64,000 nt of DNA. Source: Marivita sp046592965. GTDB taxonomy: Bacteria > Pseudomonadota > Alphaproteobacteria > Rhodobacterales > Rhodobacteraceae. Positions 26,236 through 35,172 of this stretch are shown here, piece after piece; within the stretch, counting starts at the first letter, position 1; every line of letters starts with the position of its first letter. The notes beneath the pieces are model-generated. The model searched no databases. It was not told where the DNA came from and saw only the letters and a list, made by a program, of their open reading frames with translations. A program made the translations under genes and the position numbers. The stretch lies in the NCBI RefSeq assembly GCF_046592965.1, contig NZ_JBISBV010000002.1, positions 310,001 through 374,000 on the forward strand, given 5' to 3'.

Positions 26236-27537
26236 ATGGAATGGTACACTGTCGGGCTGGGATTGCTTGGCCTGCTGATGGTCTTTATCGTCATCGGCCT
26301 GCCGATCCCCTTTGCCCTCGCCGCTGCGTCGCTGCCCTTTTTGTGGAATATCCAGGGGTTCTCCACCTCGGTCGTGTCTTCGGAATTGAAACTCTGGGGG
26401 GTCTGGATCGACTACATCCTGCTTGCGGTGCCGCTCTTCGTCTTCTTGGGAGAGTTGATAGGCAAATCGCAAATCGGGCCGAACCTTTACCAGTTCCTGC
26501 ACCAAGGCGTGCGCATTCGCGGCTCTGCGGCCTATGGCTCGATCGGGGCAAGCGCCGGGTTCGGCGCGGTGTGCGGTTCGTCCATGGTGGGCGCGCTGAC
26601 CATCGGCGGCGTTGCATTGCCGGAAATGCTGCGCCTTGGCTATGGCAAGCGTCTGTCGAGCGGCGTTCTGGCCGCCGGTGGCACCCTCTCGGTGTTGATC
26701 CCGCCCAGCCTGATCCTGCTGTTTTACGGCATTGTCGCCGATCAGAGCATCGGAGACCTGTTCATCGCGGGTGTCATTCCCGGCATCATCCTGGTCTCGT
26801 GCTTTGTGCTGATCGTGCTGGTCTGGGGCATTCTCAAGCCCGAGGATATTCCGGGTCAGGAAGACGCGCAAAAGATGCCGATGCTGATGATCCTCAGCAC
26901 GGTGGGGCCGGTTCTGTTGATCGGACTTGTCATCACGGTCGCCATCTATGCCGGTATCGCCACCCCGACCGAGGCCGCCGCCGTCGCCGCGCTGCTGACG
27001 GTCGTTCTGGCCTTCGGGGTTGGCGGGCTGACCTGGGACGGGTTTGTGGCGTCGATCTTTGCCACCATGCGCACGATGGGCTATCTGGGATTGCTGTTGT
27101 CGGCGGGCGTGTTGTTCGGCTTTGTGCTGACCTATTACCGCGTGCCGCAACAATTCACCGAACCGTTCCTGTCGTTCGATCTGTCGCCCTACACAGTGTT
27201 GCTGATCGTGCTGGTGTTCTATGTCATCCTCGGCATGTTCCTTGAGCCGGTGTCGATGACGTTCATCACGCTGCCGACGATCTATCCGCTGATGGATGCC
27301 GCCGGGTTCGATCTGATCTGGTTCGGGGTCGTCTACACCATCACGATGGAGATCGCGGTGCTGACACCGCCTGTCGGGCTGAACCTCTATGTCATACAGG
27401 CGATCAGTCGAGAACAGGTGACCATCGGCGATGTCATCATGGGCTGTCTGCCCTTCATCGGCGCGATGATCCTGCTGATCGCGATCCTGATCTTCGCTCC
27501 ACAGACCGCTCTGTGGCTGCCCGAGCAGATGCGCTGA
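26236..27537 (+). CDS. dctM: TRAP transporter large permease (DctM)
   Basis: Permease of 433 residues with about 12 helices. Large-subunit patterns are GFGAVCGSSMVGALTIGGVA and GTLSVLIPPSLILLFYG in the first half, IATPTEAAAVAALL in the middle and TPPVGLNLYVIQAI near the end. AAGGAG lies eight bases before the ATG at 26236. Its stop overlaps the start of the hydrolase gene by one base (TGATG). With no intact dctP in cis, function would need a receptor from elsewhere. Confidence 0.93.
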   Translation: MEWYTVGLGLLGLLMVFIVIGLPIPFALAAASLPFLWNIQGFSTSVVSSELKLWGVWIDYILLAVPLFVFLGELIGKSQIGPNLYQFLHQGVRIRGSAAYGSIGASAGFGAVCGSSMVGALTIGGVALPEMLRLGYGKRLSSGVLAAGGTLSVLIPPSLILLFYGIVADQSIGDLFIAGVIPGIILVSCFVLIVLVWGILKPEDIPGQEDAQKMPMLMILSTVGPVLLIGLVITVAIYAGIATPTEAAAVAALLTVVLAFGVGGLTWDGFVASIFATMRTMGYLGLLLSAGVLFGFVLTYYRVPQQFTEPFLSFDLSPYTVLLIVLVFYVILGMFLEPVSMTFITLPTIYPLMDAAGFDLIWFGVVYTITMEIAVLTPPVGLNLYVIQAISREQVTIGDVIMGCLPFIGAMILLIAILIFAPQTALWLPEQMR

Positions 27538-28298
27538 TGTCCGCGCCCTTGCCCCATCTTCGCGCCGGGCGCGGCCCTGTGCTGGTGCTGGTTCACGGCT
27601 ACCTTGGCGGAGCCGCGCAATGGGAGGCCGAGATCGCCCGGTTCAGCGCCACTCACGACGTCATCGCGCCGAACCTGCCCGGTTTCGGCGCGGCGGCAGA
27701 CTTGCCCGGATGCGACCGGATCGAGGGATTTGCGCAGGCGGTCATCGAATTGTTGGACCAGCTTGGCATCGACAGGTTCATCCTGCTGGGCCATTCGATG
27801 GGCGGCATGATCGCGCAGGAGATCGCCGCGAACCACGCCGACAGGGTCGAGCGTCTGGTGCTTTACGGAACCGGCCCGCTTGGCGCGATGCCCGACCGGT
27901 TCGAGCCGCTCGACACATCGCGCGCGCGGTTGGTCGATGACGGGGTCGCGGCCACGGCAAGCCGGATCGGCGCGACGTGGTTCCTGAAAGGCGAGGACGC
28001 GGCGGGGTTCGCCGCGGTCCGCGACATCGGAGCGCAAGCCAGCGTGCAGGCGGCGCGTGCAGCGCTTGACGCGATGGCGCATTGGGACGGTCGCCCCGCG
28101 CTAGACCGGCTCACGATGCCGACGCTGGTTCTCTGGGGGGACAATGATCGCTCCTATCGCTGGCAGCAGGTGGAGTCCCTCTGGCGCAACCTGCCGCTTG
28201 GTCAACTGGCGGTGATCCCAGCCGCGGCCCACGCCGCACATCTTGAGAAACCGCGTCTGTTTCACGAGATGGTCGAGGGGTTTCTCGAAGACGCATGA
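27537..28298 (+). CDS. alpha/beta hydrolase
   Basis: Soluble hydrolase of 253 residues. The oxyanion-hole motif is VHGYLGG (about residues 19-25), the nucleophile elbow GHSMGG (about 87-92), the acid lies in LVLWGDNDRS (about 196-205), and the catalytic His in AAHAAHLEKP (about 225-234). The start at 27537 is set by the one-base overlap with dctM; an in-frame extension into dctM is rejected. It may act on an ester related to the TRAP substrate. It resembles haloperoxidase or lactone-hydrolase-like proteins, and the substrate is not predictable. Confidence 0.88.
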   Translation: MSAPLPHLRAGRGPVLVLVHGYLGGAAQWEAEIARFSATHDVIAPNLPGFGAAADLPGCDRIEGFAQAVIELLDQLGIDRFILLGHSMGGMIAQEIAANHADRVERLVLYGTGPLGAMPDRFEPLDTSRARLVDDGVAATASRIGATWFLKGEDAAGFAAVRDIGAQASVQAARAALDAMAHWDGRPALDRLTMPTLVLWGDNDRSYRWQQVESLWRNLPLGQLAVIPAAAHAAHLEKPRLFHEMVEGFLEDA

Positions 28299-28342
28299 CA
28301 CGCGCCTGTTGCGAGCGGTTTCACAACGGCCATGCGCCGGAC

Positions 28343-29371
28343 CTAGCCGCTCGCATCGCGATATCCGCCAAGCACGGATGTCAGGTTCGCGCCAAGCGCG
28401 TCGCAGATATAGCCGCCCTCCTGAACAAACAGGCAGGGCAGGCCAAGCCCCGCGATCGCGGCCCCGATTCTTGCGAAACCCGGAGTGGTGATCGCCAGTC
28501 CCTTGAACGGGTCGTCGATGAACGCATCTAGCCCCAGCGCCACCACAACCACATCCGCGCCGAAGGCCTTGATCCGGTTCAGCGCAACGTGCAGCGTTTC
28601 GAGATAGTCGTCATCTGCGGTTCCGCGTTGCAGGGGAAGGTTGAGGTTGTAGCCCAGTCCGTCACCCGCGCCGCGCTCGTGGTGGTGGCCCCAGAAGAAC
28701 GGATAGAACCCCGCCGGATCGGCATGTATCGAGACGGTGAGAATGTCGGCGCGATTATAGAAAATGCCTTGTGTTCCGTTGCCGTGATGTACGTCCACGT
28801 CAAGGATCGCGGCGCGCAACCCGTTGGCGCGCAGGCGTTCGGCGGCGATGGCAGAGTTGTTCAGAAAGCAAAACCCCCCCGCCAGATCGCCGAACGCATG
28901 ATGGCCCGGCGGGCGCGACAGGACATAGGCCGAGCGTTCGCCCGCAAGGATCGCATCGGCTCCGGAGATGGCGCTTTGCGCGGACCAGTAGGCGGCCTCC
29001 CATGTGCCGCTGGCGATCGGGCAGGCGGTGTCGGCCTGATGGTACCCGGCCTGACCGACGGCGGATTTGGGATAGCTGTCGCTTCGGTTGGCGGGATGGA
29101 TATTGGGGATCACCTCGTCGCCAGATCCTTCGATCTGCGTCCAACGGGCATGGATGGTTTGCAGAAACCGCAGGTATTCCGGCGAGTGGATCGCCGCAAT
29201 CGGCCCAATTCCGGCGTCGATGGGCGCTTCGAAGTCGCAGCCGGCCTCGAGTGCGCCGGCGTGCAGACGGTCGATGCGCCCGGCCTGTTCCGGGTTTGGC
29301 CGGATCGCGCCGTTGGCCATGAAATGACGCGGCTGGTGGTTCCGCTGGCGGTTGTCGAAGAAGGCTTTCAT
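28343..29371 (-). CDS. HDAC-like deacetylase (acetylpolyamine amidohydrolase type)
   Basis: Zinc deacetylase of the histone-deacetylase/acetylpolyamine amidohydrolase superfamily, 342 residues. The catalytic His pair is in RPPGHHAFGDLAGGFCFLN (about 153-171), zinc ligands in ILDVDVHHGNGTQG (about 190-203) and Asp in VALGLDAFIDDP (about 272-283), with GGY near the C-terminus. Bacterial members remove acetyl groups from polyamines or similar short amines. A GNAT acetyltransferase gene overlaps its start by four bases, pairing an acetylating and a deacetylating enzyme. The substrate is unproved. Confidence 0.9.
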   Translation of the reverse strand: MKAFFDNRQRNHQPRHFMANGAIRPNPEQAGRIDRLHAGALEAGCDFEAPIDAGIGPIAAIHSPEYLRFLQTIHARWTQIEGSGDEVIPNIHPANRSDSYPKSAVGQAGYHQADTACPIASGTWEAAYWSAQSAISGADAILAGERSAYVLSRPPGHHAFGDLAGGFCFLNNSAIAAERLRANGLRAAILDVDVHHGNGTQGIFYNRADILTVSIHADPAGFYPFFWGHHHERGAGDGLGYNLNLPLQRGTADDDYLETLHVALNRIKAFGADVVVVALGLDAFIDDPFKGLAITTPGFARIGAAIAGLGLPCLFVQEGGYICDALGANLTSVLGGYRDASG

Positions 29372-29850
29372 GTCGTCTCTTTCAGGTTCCCGAGGGCCGG
29401 GCCGATCAGGACCATATTGGTTTCACGCGGCTGATGGGTAAAGCCCAGCCGGTCATAAACGACACGCGCTTCCGGGTTGTCGTCATAGACCGCGAGCTTG
29501 AGGAAACGATCTGCATTGCGCGCCGTGCCTTCACTCAGGGCGTTGGCGAGAAGCCTGCGCGCCAGCCCATGTCCGCGCGCCGTTTCGGCCACCCAAAGGT
29601 CGCTGACGTAAAGCCCCGCGCCGCCCCGCATCGTTGAGAACATAAGCGAAGCCAGCAGCGCGCCGACAGGTGTTTCACCGCGCATCGCCAATATGGCAAG
29701 GCAATGGGCGTTCGGAGCCCCAAGAGCCGCCGCGAGCGTCTGTTGATCGCTCCGGTACGCATCGCCCAGATGCCCGGCCAACGCGCGCAGCGCGCTGTCG
29801 AGATGCGGTATGTCGGCGCGGGTCACGAGCTTGATGGTTGTCTCATGCAT
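29368..29850 (-). CDS. GNAT-family N-acetyltransferase
   Basis: A 160-residue acetyltransferase. The core runs from IKLVTRADIPHLD to VLIGP, with the acetyl-CoA loop ETARGHGLARRLL (about 91-103) and the C-terminal motif DDNPEARVVYDRLGF (about 125-139). The ATG at 29850 (MHETTIKLV) is preferred to an upstream in-frame codon because the extension is not family-like; the ribosome site is weak. Its end overlaps the deacetylase start (ATGA). About 140 non-coding bases separate it from nagA. Confidence 0.87.
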   Translation of the reverse strand: MHETTIKLVTRADIPHLDSALRALAGHLGDAYRSDQQTLAAALGAPNAHCLAILAMRGETPVGALLASLMFSTMRGGAGLYVSDLWVAETARGHGLARRLLANALSEGTARNADRFLKLAVYDDNPEARVVYDRLGFTHQPRETNMVLIGPALGNLKETT

Positions 29851-29991
29851 GATCTCAATCCCTGTCCGACGTGTCGTGCGCGTCACCGGCGCTTGCACCC
29901 GTGCCACCGAAGCCCGCGTCGATGCAGCGGATCTTGGCGTTCGCCAGTGTCTTGCGCGATTTGGCTTGAGCTCTCTTCCAATCCGACGCGC

Positions 29992-31149
29992 TCATTCAAC
30001 GCTCTGTTTGCCGTCGTTCAGAACGACCGGATCGCGGAACCCGTCTTCGAAGTAGAGGGCGGTCCGGTTCGCTCCGCCCAAGCGGCCCAGATCGTTCCGG
30101 TCACGCAGCAGCGATGCCGGGGTCGCGGTCGCGCGGGTGATCGCTTGGGTGAGGCTGTCTCCGACCTGTTGGGTCATGATACTCAGCGCGCGCGGCATCT
30201 CGAGATCGGCTCCCGCCAGGGTGCCGTCGGCCAGTGTCAGCTTGTGGTCGCGTCGAAACACCGTGCGTCCGTTGATGGTAAAGCTGTCGATATCGGAACC
30301 GGCGGTCGCCATTGCGTCGGTGACAAGAAACACCGTTTCGGAGTTCGGCTTGGCGGAAAGCGCCGTGCGCATGGCGGCGGGATGAACGTGGATCGCATCG
30401 GCGATCAGACCGGCGTGAATGTCGTCGCGTTGCAGCGTCGCGCCAACCAGCCCCGGTTCGCGATTGCCCAACTGGCTCATCGCGTTGAACAGATGGGTCA
30501 CGCAGCGCGCGCCGGCATCGAAGGCGGCCATGCAAGTGTCGAAATCGGCGTCTGTATGGCCCAATGACACGATGATCCCGGCATCGGCCATTGCACGGAT
30601 CTGGGCATTGGTGACATTCTCCGGCGCGACCGTGACCATGAGATTGGCAATGCGCTCTGCTGCGTTCAGCATCAGGGCAAGGTCATCGTCCTCCATCTGC
30701 CGGATCAACGCCGGATCATGCGCGCCCTTGCGCGCGATGGACAGGTGCGGCCCTTCGAGGTGCAGCCCGGCGATGCCGTCTATGCGCTGGGCAATAGCCT
30801 GTTCCACCGCGTCAATCGCAGCGCGGGTTTGTGCGGGCGTGTCGGTGATGAGCGTGGGCAGCAACGCTTGTGTGCCGGTGCTTGCGTGAGCGTGCGCAAT
30901 GATGTCGAGGGCCTCAACCGATTGGTCGTCGTTGAACATGACCCCACCGCCGCCGTTAACTTGCAGATCGACAAAGCCCGGTGTGATGAGTCCGCCATTC
31001 AGGGTTTGCTGCGCACAATCGGCAGGCAGGCTGCCCTGATCCTGAATGTCGGTCGTGCCATCGCGAAACACGATAAGTGCCTTGCCATCGTGCAGGTCGG
31101 TTCCGTCGTGGATCTGTGCACCGACATAGGCATGGGCGATTTGGGTCAT
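29992..31149 (-). CDS. nagA: N-acetylglucosamine-6-phosphate deacetylase (NagA)
   Basis: Amidohydrolase of 385 residues that converts GlcNAc-6-phosphate to GlcN-6-phosphate and acetate. Motifs in order are PGFVDLQVNGGGGV (about 57-70), GLHLEGPHLS with the metal-binding Glu (about 127-136), SLGHTDAD and THLFNAMSQL with metal-binding His residues, and FLVTDAMATAG with the catalytic Asp (about 272-282). It is the last gene of the minus arm of the amino-sugar cluster (kinase, repressor, nagA). No GlcN-6-phosphate deaminase gene is in the window. Confidence 0.94.
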   Translation of the reverse strand: MTQIAHAYVGAQIHDGTDLHDGKALIVFRDGTTDIQDQGSLPADCAQQTLNGGLITPGFVDLQVNGGGGVMFNDDQSVEALDIIAHAHASTGTQALLPTLITDTPAQTRAAIDAVEQAIAQRIDGIAGLHLEGPHLSIARKGAHDPALIRQMEDDDLALMLNAAERIANLMVTVAPENVTNAQIRAMADAGIIVSLGHTDADFDTCMAAFDAGARCVTHLFNAMSQLGNREPGLVGATLQRDDIHAGLIADAIHVHPAAMRTALSAKPNSETVFLVTDAMATAGSDIDSFTINGRTVFRRDHKLTLADGTLAGADLEMPRALSIMTQQVGDSLTQAITRATATPASLLRDRNDLGRLGGANRTALYFEDGFRDPVVLNDGKQSVE

Positions 31150-31176
31150 GAGAGGCGCTCCTTTGAGGGCAGGCGG

Positions 31177-31929
31177 CTAGGCAATACGCAATTCAGCGAC
31201 AAAATTATAGGCGTCACCGCGATACACCGATTGGGTAAACTCGACGGCGCGGCCATCGGCAAGATAAGAGGTGCGCTCGATGCGAAGACCGGCCTTGCCG
31301 ACATCCACCGCAAGCAGCGCGGCGTCTGCATTTTCGAGATTGATCGCCGAGATTTTTTGCAGCGCGCGCACGGGTCTGAGGCCGGACTGCTCCAAGACTT
31401 CGTAGAGCGATGTCTCCACCAGGAGCGGGTTCGGCAACATCTCGGTCGACAGGGCGGCGCGTTCGATGGCCATCGGTTTGTCGCCGGCGATCCTGAGCCG
31501 GGCAATCCGCGACACCGACGCGTCGGACGGCAATGCGAGTGCCATGAGTTCGTCCGGCGAGGGCATGAAGATGCCGCGCTCCAGCCAGACGCTTGAGGAC
31601 ACCATTCCGCGCCGCGCCATGTCTTCGGTGAACGAGGTCAGCCGCGACAGCGATTGTTCGATTTGCGGCGGCTCTGACGAGACAAACGATCCCGAGCCCT
31701 GCCGCTGCACGATGATGCCGTCTTCGGCCAGCGCCTGAATGGCCTTGCGGACGGTGACACGTGACAATTCGGTGATTGCGGCGATCTCGCGCTCCGGGGG
31801 AAGGGAGTTGCCTGCCTTGAACAGGCCCAGATCGACGCCTTCGCTCAGGCGTTGGCGCAGTTGAACATAGCGGGGGCCGCCATCGGGGCGCAGCCACGCG
31901 TCGGGGGCCAGAAACTCTGCAATCGTCAT
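31177..31929 (-). CDS. GntR/HutC-family repressor with UTRA domain (NagR-like)
   Basis: A 250-residue regulator. The N-terminal winged helix (about 15-85) contains LPPEREIAAITELSRVTVRK and the wing GIIVQRQGSGSFV. The C-terminal UTRA effector domain (about 95-245) ends with VYRGDAYNFVAEL, typical of HutC/DasR/NagR members that sense amino-sugar phosphates. It is coupled to the kinase upstream by an ATGA overlap and to nagA downstream (27 bases). It probably represses both arms through the paired GGTATT sites in the divergent promoter. Confidence 0.9.
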   Translation of the reverse strand: MTIAEFLAPDAWLRPDGGPRYVQLRQRLSEGVDLGLFKAGNSLPPEREIAAITELSRVTVRKAIQALAEDGIIVQRQGSGSFVSSEPPQIEQSLSRLTSFTEDMARRGMVSSSVWLERGIFMPSPDELMALALPSDASVSRIARLRIAGDKPMAIERAALSTEMLPNPLLVETSLYEVLEQSGLRPVRALQKISAINLENADAALLAVDVGKAGLRIERTSYLADGRAVEFTQSVYRGDAYNFVAELRIA

Positions 31930-32822
31930 CTGCGCTGGCCTCTTTGGTTCGCGGCCCGGGATCTCGCCAGCGTAAACGCGCCGTCAAGCGCGCTGCCTTT
32001 CGAGGCGGTTTGCCCGCTCAAGTAATCGTCGGGCAGGAACGGCGCATAATGCGGGCCGACGCCTCCGGTCAGACACAGGCGGTCGCCCGGTCTGAAGCCG
32101 AGACGCGCAAGCCCCTGCTTGAGGTACTCGGCCCCTTTCAGCATCATCGACCGTGCGATACCGTCGCCCGCCTGCGCGGCGCGCACGATATCTGGCGCTA
32201 GTGCCGCGTAATCGCGCGGGCGCGCCGACATGCTGAAGGTCACGATGCTGTTGGGATCATTGTCGAACCTTTGCAGTAGTGCGCGCGTCAGACCGGTGTG
32301 ATCGGCTAGCCCGTCATGGCACAGCAAGACCTGCTCCAGCGCCGCGCGCCCCAGCCACGCACCCGACGCCTGATCGGAAAGGTGAAAGCCCCAGCCGCCG
32401 ACAGAGCTAAACGTCCCGCCCTTGTTCGCGGCGACGATGGTGCCGGTTCCGACCGATAACAGATACCCATCCTGCCCACCCAATGCGCCGACAACGGCGG
32501 TGGGCATGTCCTCGGTCACGACGATATTGTTGAACGGCAGGCCTGCGGCAATGCGGTTGCCGTCGCTGTCTGACATGATGCCGGCAAGGCCAAGGTGCAC
32601 GACCGCGTCGCGCATGTCTTGCGCAGTGACATCGGCCCGTTTTGCGGCGTCGGTGATCGTGGACAGGATATTCTGGATCGCGAGATCGGGGTCGGAACTG
32701 GCGTTTGCGCGCCCCCCTTCGGCACGGGCCAGAACGCCTTGCGCAAAGGTGCCGATGGCCGCCCGACACCCGGTGCCGCCGCCATCCACGCCGATGATGT
32801 ATGGGGGCGCTTCGTTTGACAT
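31926..32822 (-). CDS. BadF/BadG/BcrA/BcrD-type ATPase, probable amino-sugar kinase
   Basis: A 298-residue ASKHA-fold kinase of the eukaryote-like GlcNAc kinase group. The phosphate-1 motif is GVDGGGTGCRAAIGTF (about 10-25), the second phosphate region is LSVGTGTIVAANKGG (about 116-130) with GGWGFHLSDQASGAWLG after it, and the adenosine motif is LTGGVGPHYAP near the end. It probably phosphorylates GlcNAc or MurNAc after ABC import, feeding MurQ and NagA. It is the first gene of the minus arm. AAAGG six bases before the ATG is its ribosome site and overlaps an operator-like repeat. Confidence 0.87.
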   Translation of the reverse strand: MSNEAPPYIIGVDGGGTGCRAAIGTFAQGVLARAEGGRANASSDPDLAIQNILSTITDAAKRADVTAQDMRDAVVHLGLAGIMSDSDGNRIAAGLPFNNIVVTEDMPTAVVGALGGQDGYLLSVGTGTIVAANKGGTFSSVGGWGFHLSDQASGAWLGRAALEQVLLCHDGLADHTGLTRALLQRFDNDPNSIVTFSMSARPRDYAALAPDIVRAAQAGDGIARSMMLKGAEYLKQGLARLGFRPGDRLCLTGGVGPHYAPFLPDDYLSGQTASKGSALDGAFTLARSRAANQRGQRR

Positions 32823-32824
32823 GT

Positions 32825-32841
32825 AATACCTTTATAATACC
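32825..32841 (-). promoter_or_regulatory. paired GGTATT hexamers before the kinase gene, candidate GntR operator
   Basis: On the minus strand two GGTATT copies are 11 bases apart (complements of 32836-32841 and 32825-32830), one helical turn. They overlap the kinase ribosome site, directly before its ATG. An identical pair occurs at the other edge of this promoter. GntR proteins of the DasR/NagR group bind sites built on TGGTCTA/TGGTATA-like halves. Confidence 0.55.
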
Positions 32842-32937
32842 TGTTATGAAAAAGAAAGGCTCGAGTTTAGGTCTTTGACGAGGCATTCCCGTTAAAATAA
32901 GGCGCTTGCGATATGGTCTAAAATTTTCTGGACAAAA

Positions 32938-32954
32938 GGTATTCGAAAGGTATT
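32938..32954 (+). promoter_or_regulatory. paired GGTATT hexamers before murQ, candidate GntR operator
   Basis: Two GGTATT copies (32938-32943 and 32949-32954) with the same 11-base period, ten bases before murQ. A TGGTCTA element (32914-32920), identical to half of the DasR-type site, lies 17 bases upstream. Confidence 0.55.
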
Positions 32955-32963
32955 GATTTAGGA

Positions 32964-33878
32964 ATGGAGAATCGAACGCTGCTGCCGACCACTGAACAAC
33001 TGACGCACACGCAGGCTCTTGATGCACTGGACGCATCGGCAGCCGCGACGGCGCTCTTGCAGGGCCAACTGGCGGCGGTTGCGGCGGTCGCGGGTGCAAC
33101 CGCCGGGATTGTCCGCGCAGCCGAGGCGATGGCTGCCGCGATCCGGGCCGGCGGGCGTCTGGTCTATGCGGCGGCGGGCAGTTCCGGCCTGATGGCGCTT
33201 GCCGATTCCAGCGAACTGGCCGGGACGTTCGGAATCCCGCCGGATGCGGTGCAGATCCACATGGCCGGGGGTGTTCCCGTGGACGGGCGGATGCCGGGCG
33301 ATACAGAGGATGACGTTCAGGATGTTGACGCCATCGCGAAAGGCGTCACGCAACAGGACGTTGTGATCGTGCTCAGCGCCAGTGGGACAACGCCTTACGC
33401 GGTGGCGATTGCCGAGCGGTGCAAGGCGCAGGGTGCCACGCTTGTCGCAATGGCCAACAATGCCGGTTCGCGCCTTCTGGAACTCGCGGACATCGCGATT
33501 TGCATCGAGACGCCACCAGAGGTGATTGCGGGCTCCACCCGCATGGGTGCCGGCAGCGCGCAGAAAGTGGCGCTGAACATGATGTCGTCGCTGATGGGGG
33601 TCAAGCTTGGCCATGTCTATGGCGGCATGATGGTCAATGTGGTGGCCGATAATGCAAAGCTGGTGAACCGGTCGATCGGCATGGTGCGCCAGATTTCAGG
33701 CGTGCCCGAGGACACCGCGCGTGCGGCGCTCGAATTGACGGACGGGCGCACCAAGCTGGCAACGCTGGTGGCGGCAGGTTGTTCACTCGCGCAGGCGAAG
33801 GCGCTGCTTGCGCAGCACGACGGGCATCTTGGACCGTGCCTTGACACACTCAGATCACAGCAAAACGCGCGCAGCTGA
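32964..33878 (+). CDS. murQ: N-acetylmuramic acid 6-phosphate etherase-like SIS protein (MurQ)
   Basis: A 304-residue SIS-domain protein. MurQ removes the lactyl ether from MurNAc-6-phosphate, giving GlcNAc-6-phosphate for NagA. It starts MENRTLLPTTEQLTHTQALD. The active-site Glu is in ADSSELAGTFG (about 77-87), and GDTEDDVQDVDAI (about 112-124) carries the second acidic group. LSASGTTPYAVA matches the SIS phosphate loop, and GSTRMGAGSAQKVALNM is strongly MurQ-like. The first motif differs from the common LDASECPPTFG form, so this is a divergent member. It leads the plus arm, with the ABC genes following. Confidence 0.88.
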   Translation: MENRTLLPTTEQLTHTQALDALDASAAATALLQGQLAAVAAVAGATAGIVRAAEAMAAAIRAGGRLVYAAAGSSGLMALADSSELAGTFGIPPDAVQIHMAGGVPVDGRMPGDTEDDVQDVDAIAKGVTQQDVVIVLSASGTTPYAVAIAERCKAQGATLVAMANNAGSRLLELADIAICIETPPEVIAGSTRMGAGSAQKVALNMMSSLMGVKLGHVYGGMMVNVVADNAKLVNRSIGMVRQISGVPEDTARAALELTDGRTKLATLVAAGCSLAQAKALLAQHDGHLGPCLDTLRSQQNARS

Positions 33879-33903
33879 CGCGCGTTCAAACAGGGAGAAG
33901 ACA

Positions 33904-35157
33904 ATGACACCATCGAAACTGATTGGCGCTCTGCTTGCCACGACCGTCATCGCGGGGGCTGCGGCCGCCCAGGACGTGACCTTGACCATCGAGAGCTGGC
34001 GCAATGACGACCTCGCGATCTGGCAGGACAAGATCATTCCGGCGTTCGAGGCCGAACACCCGGATATCAAGCTGAATTTCACCCCGTCCGCGCCTGCGGA
34101 ATACAACGCGGTTCTCAACTCCAAGCTGGACGCGGGATCGGCGGGCGACATCATCACCTGCCGTCCTTTCGATGCGTCGCTGGCGCTTTACGAGAACGGG
34201 CATCTTGCCGATCTGAGCGACATGGAGGGGATGTCGAATTTCTCGGACGTGGCTAAATCGGGCTGGAGCACGGATGACGGATCGGTGCAATTCTGTGTTC
34301 CGATGGCGTCGGTGATCCATGGCTTCATCTACAACAAGGAAGCGTTCGAGGAGGTGGGCGTGGAGGAGCCCAAGACCGTGGAGGAGTTCTTTGCGGTGCT
34401 GGAGGCGTTCAAGGAAGACGGCAGCTATATCCCGATGGCGATGGGTACCAACGACCAGTGGGAAGCCGCCACGATGGCCTACCAGAATATCGGTCCGAAC
34501 TACTGGAAGGGCGAGGAGGGCCGTCAGGCGCTGATGTCGGGCGAGCAAAAACTGACCGACGAGCCGTGGGTTGCGCCCTATCGCCAGATGGCCAGATGGG
34601 CGCCGTATCTTGGCGACGGGTTCGAGGCGCAGACCTATCCTGACAGCCAGAACATCTTCACCCTGGGCCGCGCGGCAATCTATCCCGCCGGATCATGGGA
34701 GGTCTCGGGCTTCAACAACCTTGTTGATTTCGAGATGGGCGCGTTTTATCCGCCGGTCGAGAACGAGGGCGACACCTGCTATATCTCGGATCACACCGAT
34801 ATCGGCATCGGCATGAACAGCGCGACCGAACATCCCGAAGCGGCGAAGACCTTCCTCAACTGGGTCGGGTCGAGCGAATTCTCGACGATCTTTGCCAATG
34901 CGCTGCCGGGCTTCTTCCCGCTGTCCTCGGCCCCTGTCGAGGTCGAAGATCCGCTGGCGCAAGAGTTCATTTCCTGGCGGGACGAGTGCGAAAGCACGAT
35001 CCGCTCGACCTATCAGGTGCTGTCACGCGGCACACCGAACCTTGAGAACGAGACATGGAACGCCTCCGTGGCCGTGATCAAGGGCGACGAGGCGCCCGAA
35101 GATGCAGGCAAGCGTCTGCAAGAGGGTCTGGCGAGCTGGTACGAGCCGCAACAGTAA
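33904..35157 (+). CDS. ABC sugar transporter substrate-binding protein
   Basis: Periplasmic sugar receptor (family 1 solute-binding) of 417 residues. The signal peptide is about residues 1-22, cleaved after AGAAAAQ. The mature start LTIESWRNDDLAIWQDKI is typical of this family, with tryptophan-rich ligand-site segments such as GRAAIYPAGSWEVSGFNN (about 258-275). GGGAG lies before the ATG. It sits between murQ and two permeases, so a GlcNAc- or MurNAc-type sugar is the likely ligand. A stem-loop follows the stop. Confidence 0.9.
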   Translation: MTPSKLIGALLATTVIAGAAAAQDVTLTIESWRNDDLAIWQDKIIPAFEAEHPDIKLNFTPSAPAEYNAVLNSKLDAGSAGDIITCRPFDASLALYENGHLADLSDMEGMSNFSDVAKSGWSTDDGSVQFCVPMASVIHGFIYNKEAFEEVGVEEPKTVEEFFAVLEAFKEDGSYIPMAMGTNDQWEAATMAYQNIGPNYWKGEEGRQALMSGEQKLTDEPWVAPYRQMARWAPYLGDGFEAQTYPDSQNIFTLGRAAIYPAGSWEVSGFNNLVDFEMGAFYPPVENEGDTCYISDHTDIGIGMNSATEHPEAAKTFLNWVGSSEFSTIFANALPGFFPLSSAPVEVEDPLAQEFISWRDECESTIRSTYQVLSRGTPNLENETWNASVAVIKGDEAPEDAGKRLQEGLASWYEPQQ

Positions 35158-35172
35158 ACGGGTTGCATCATA

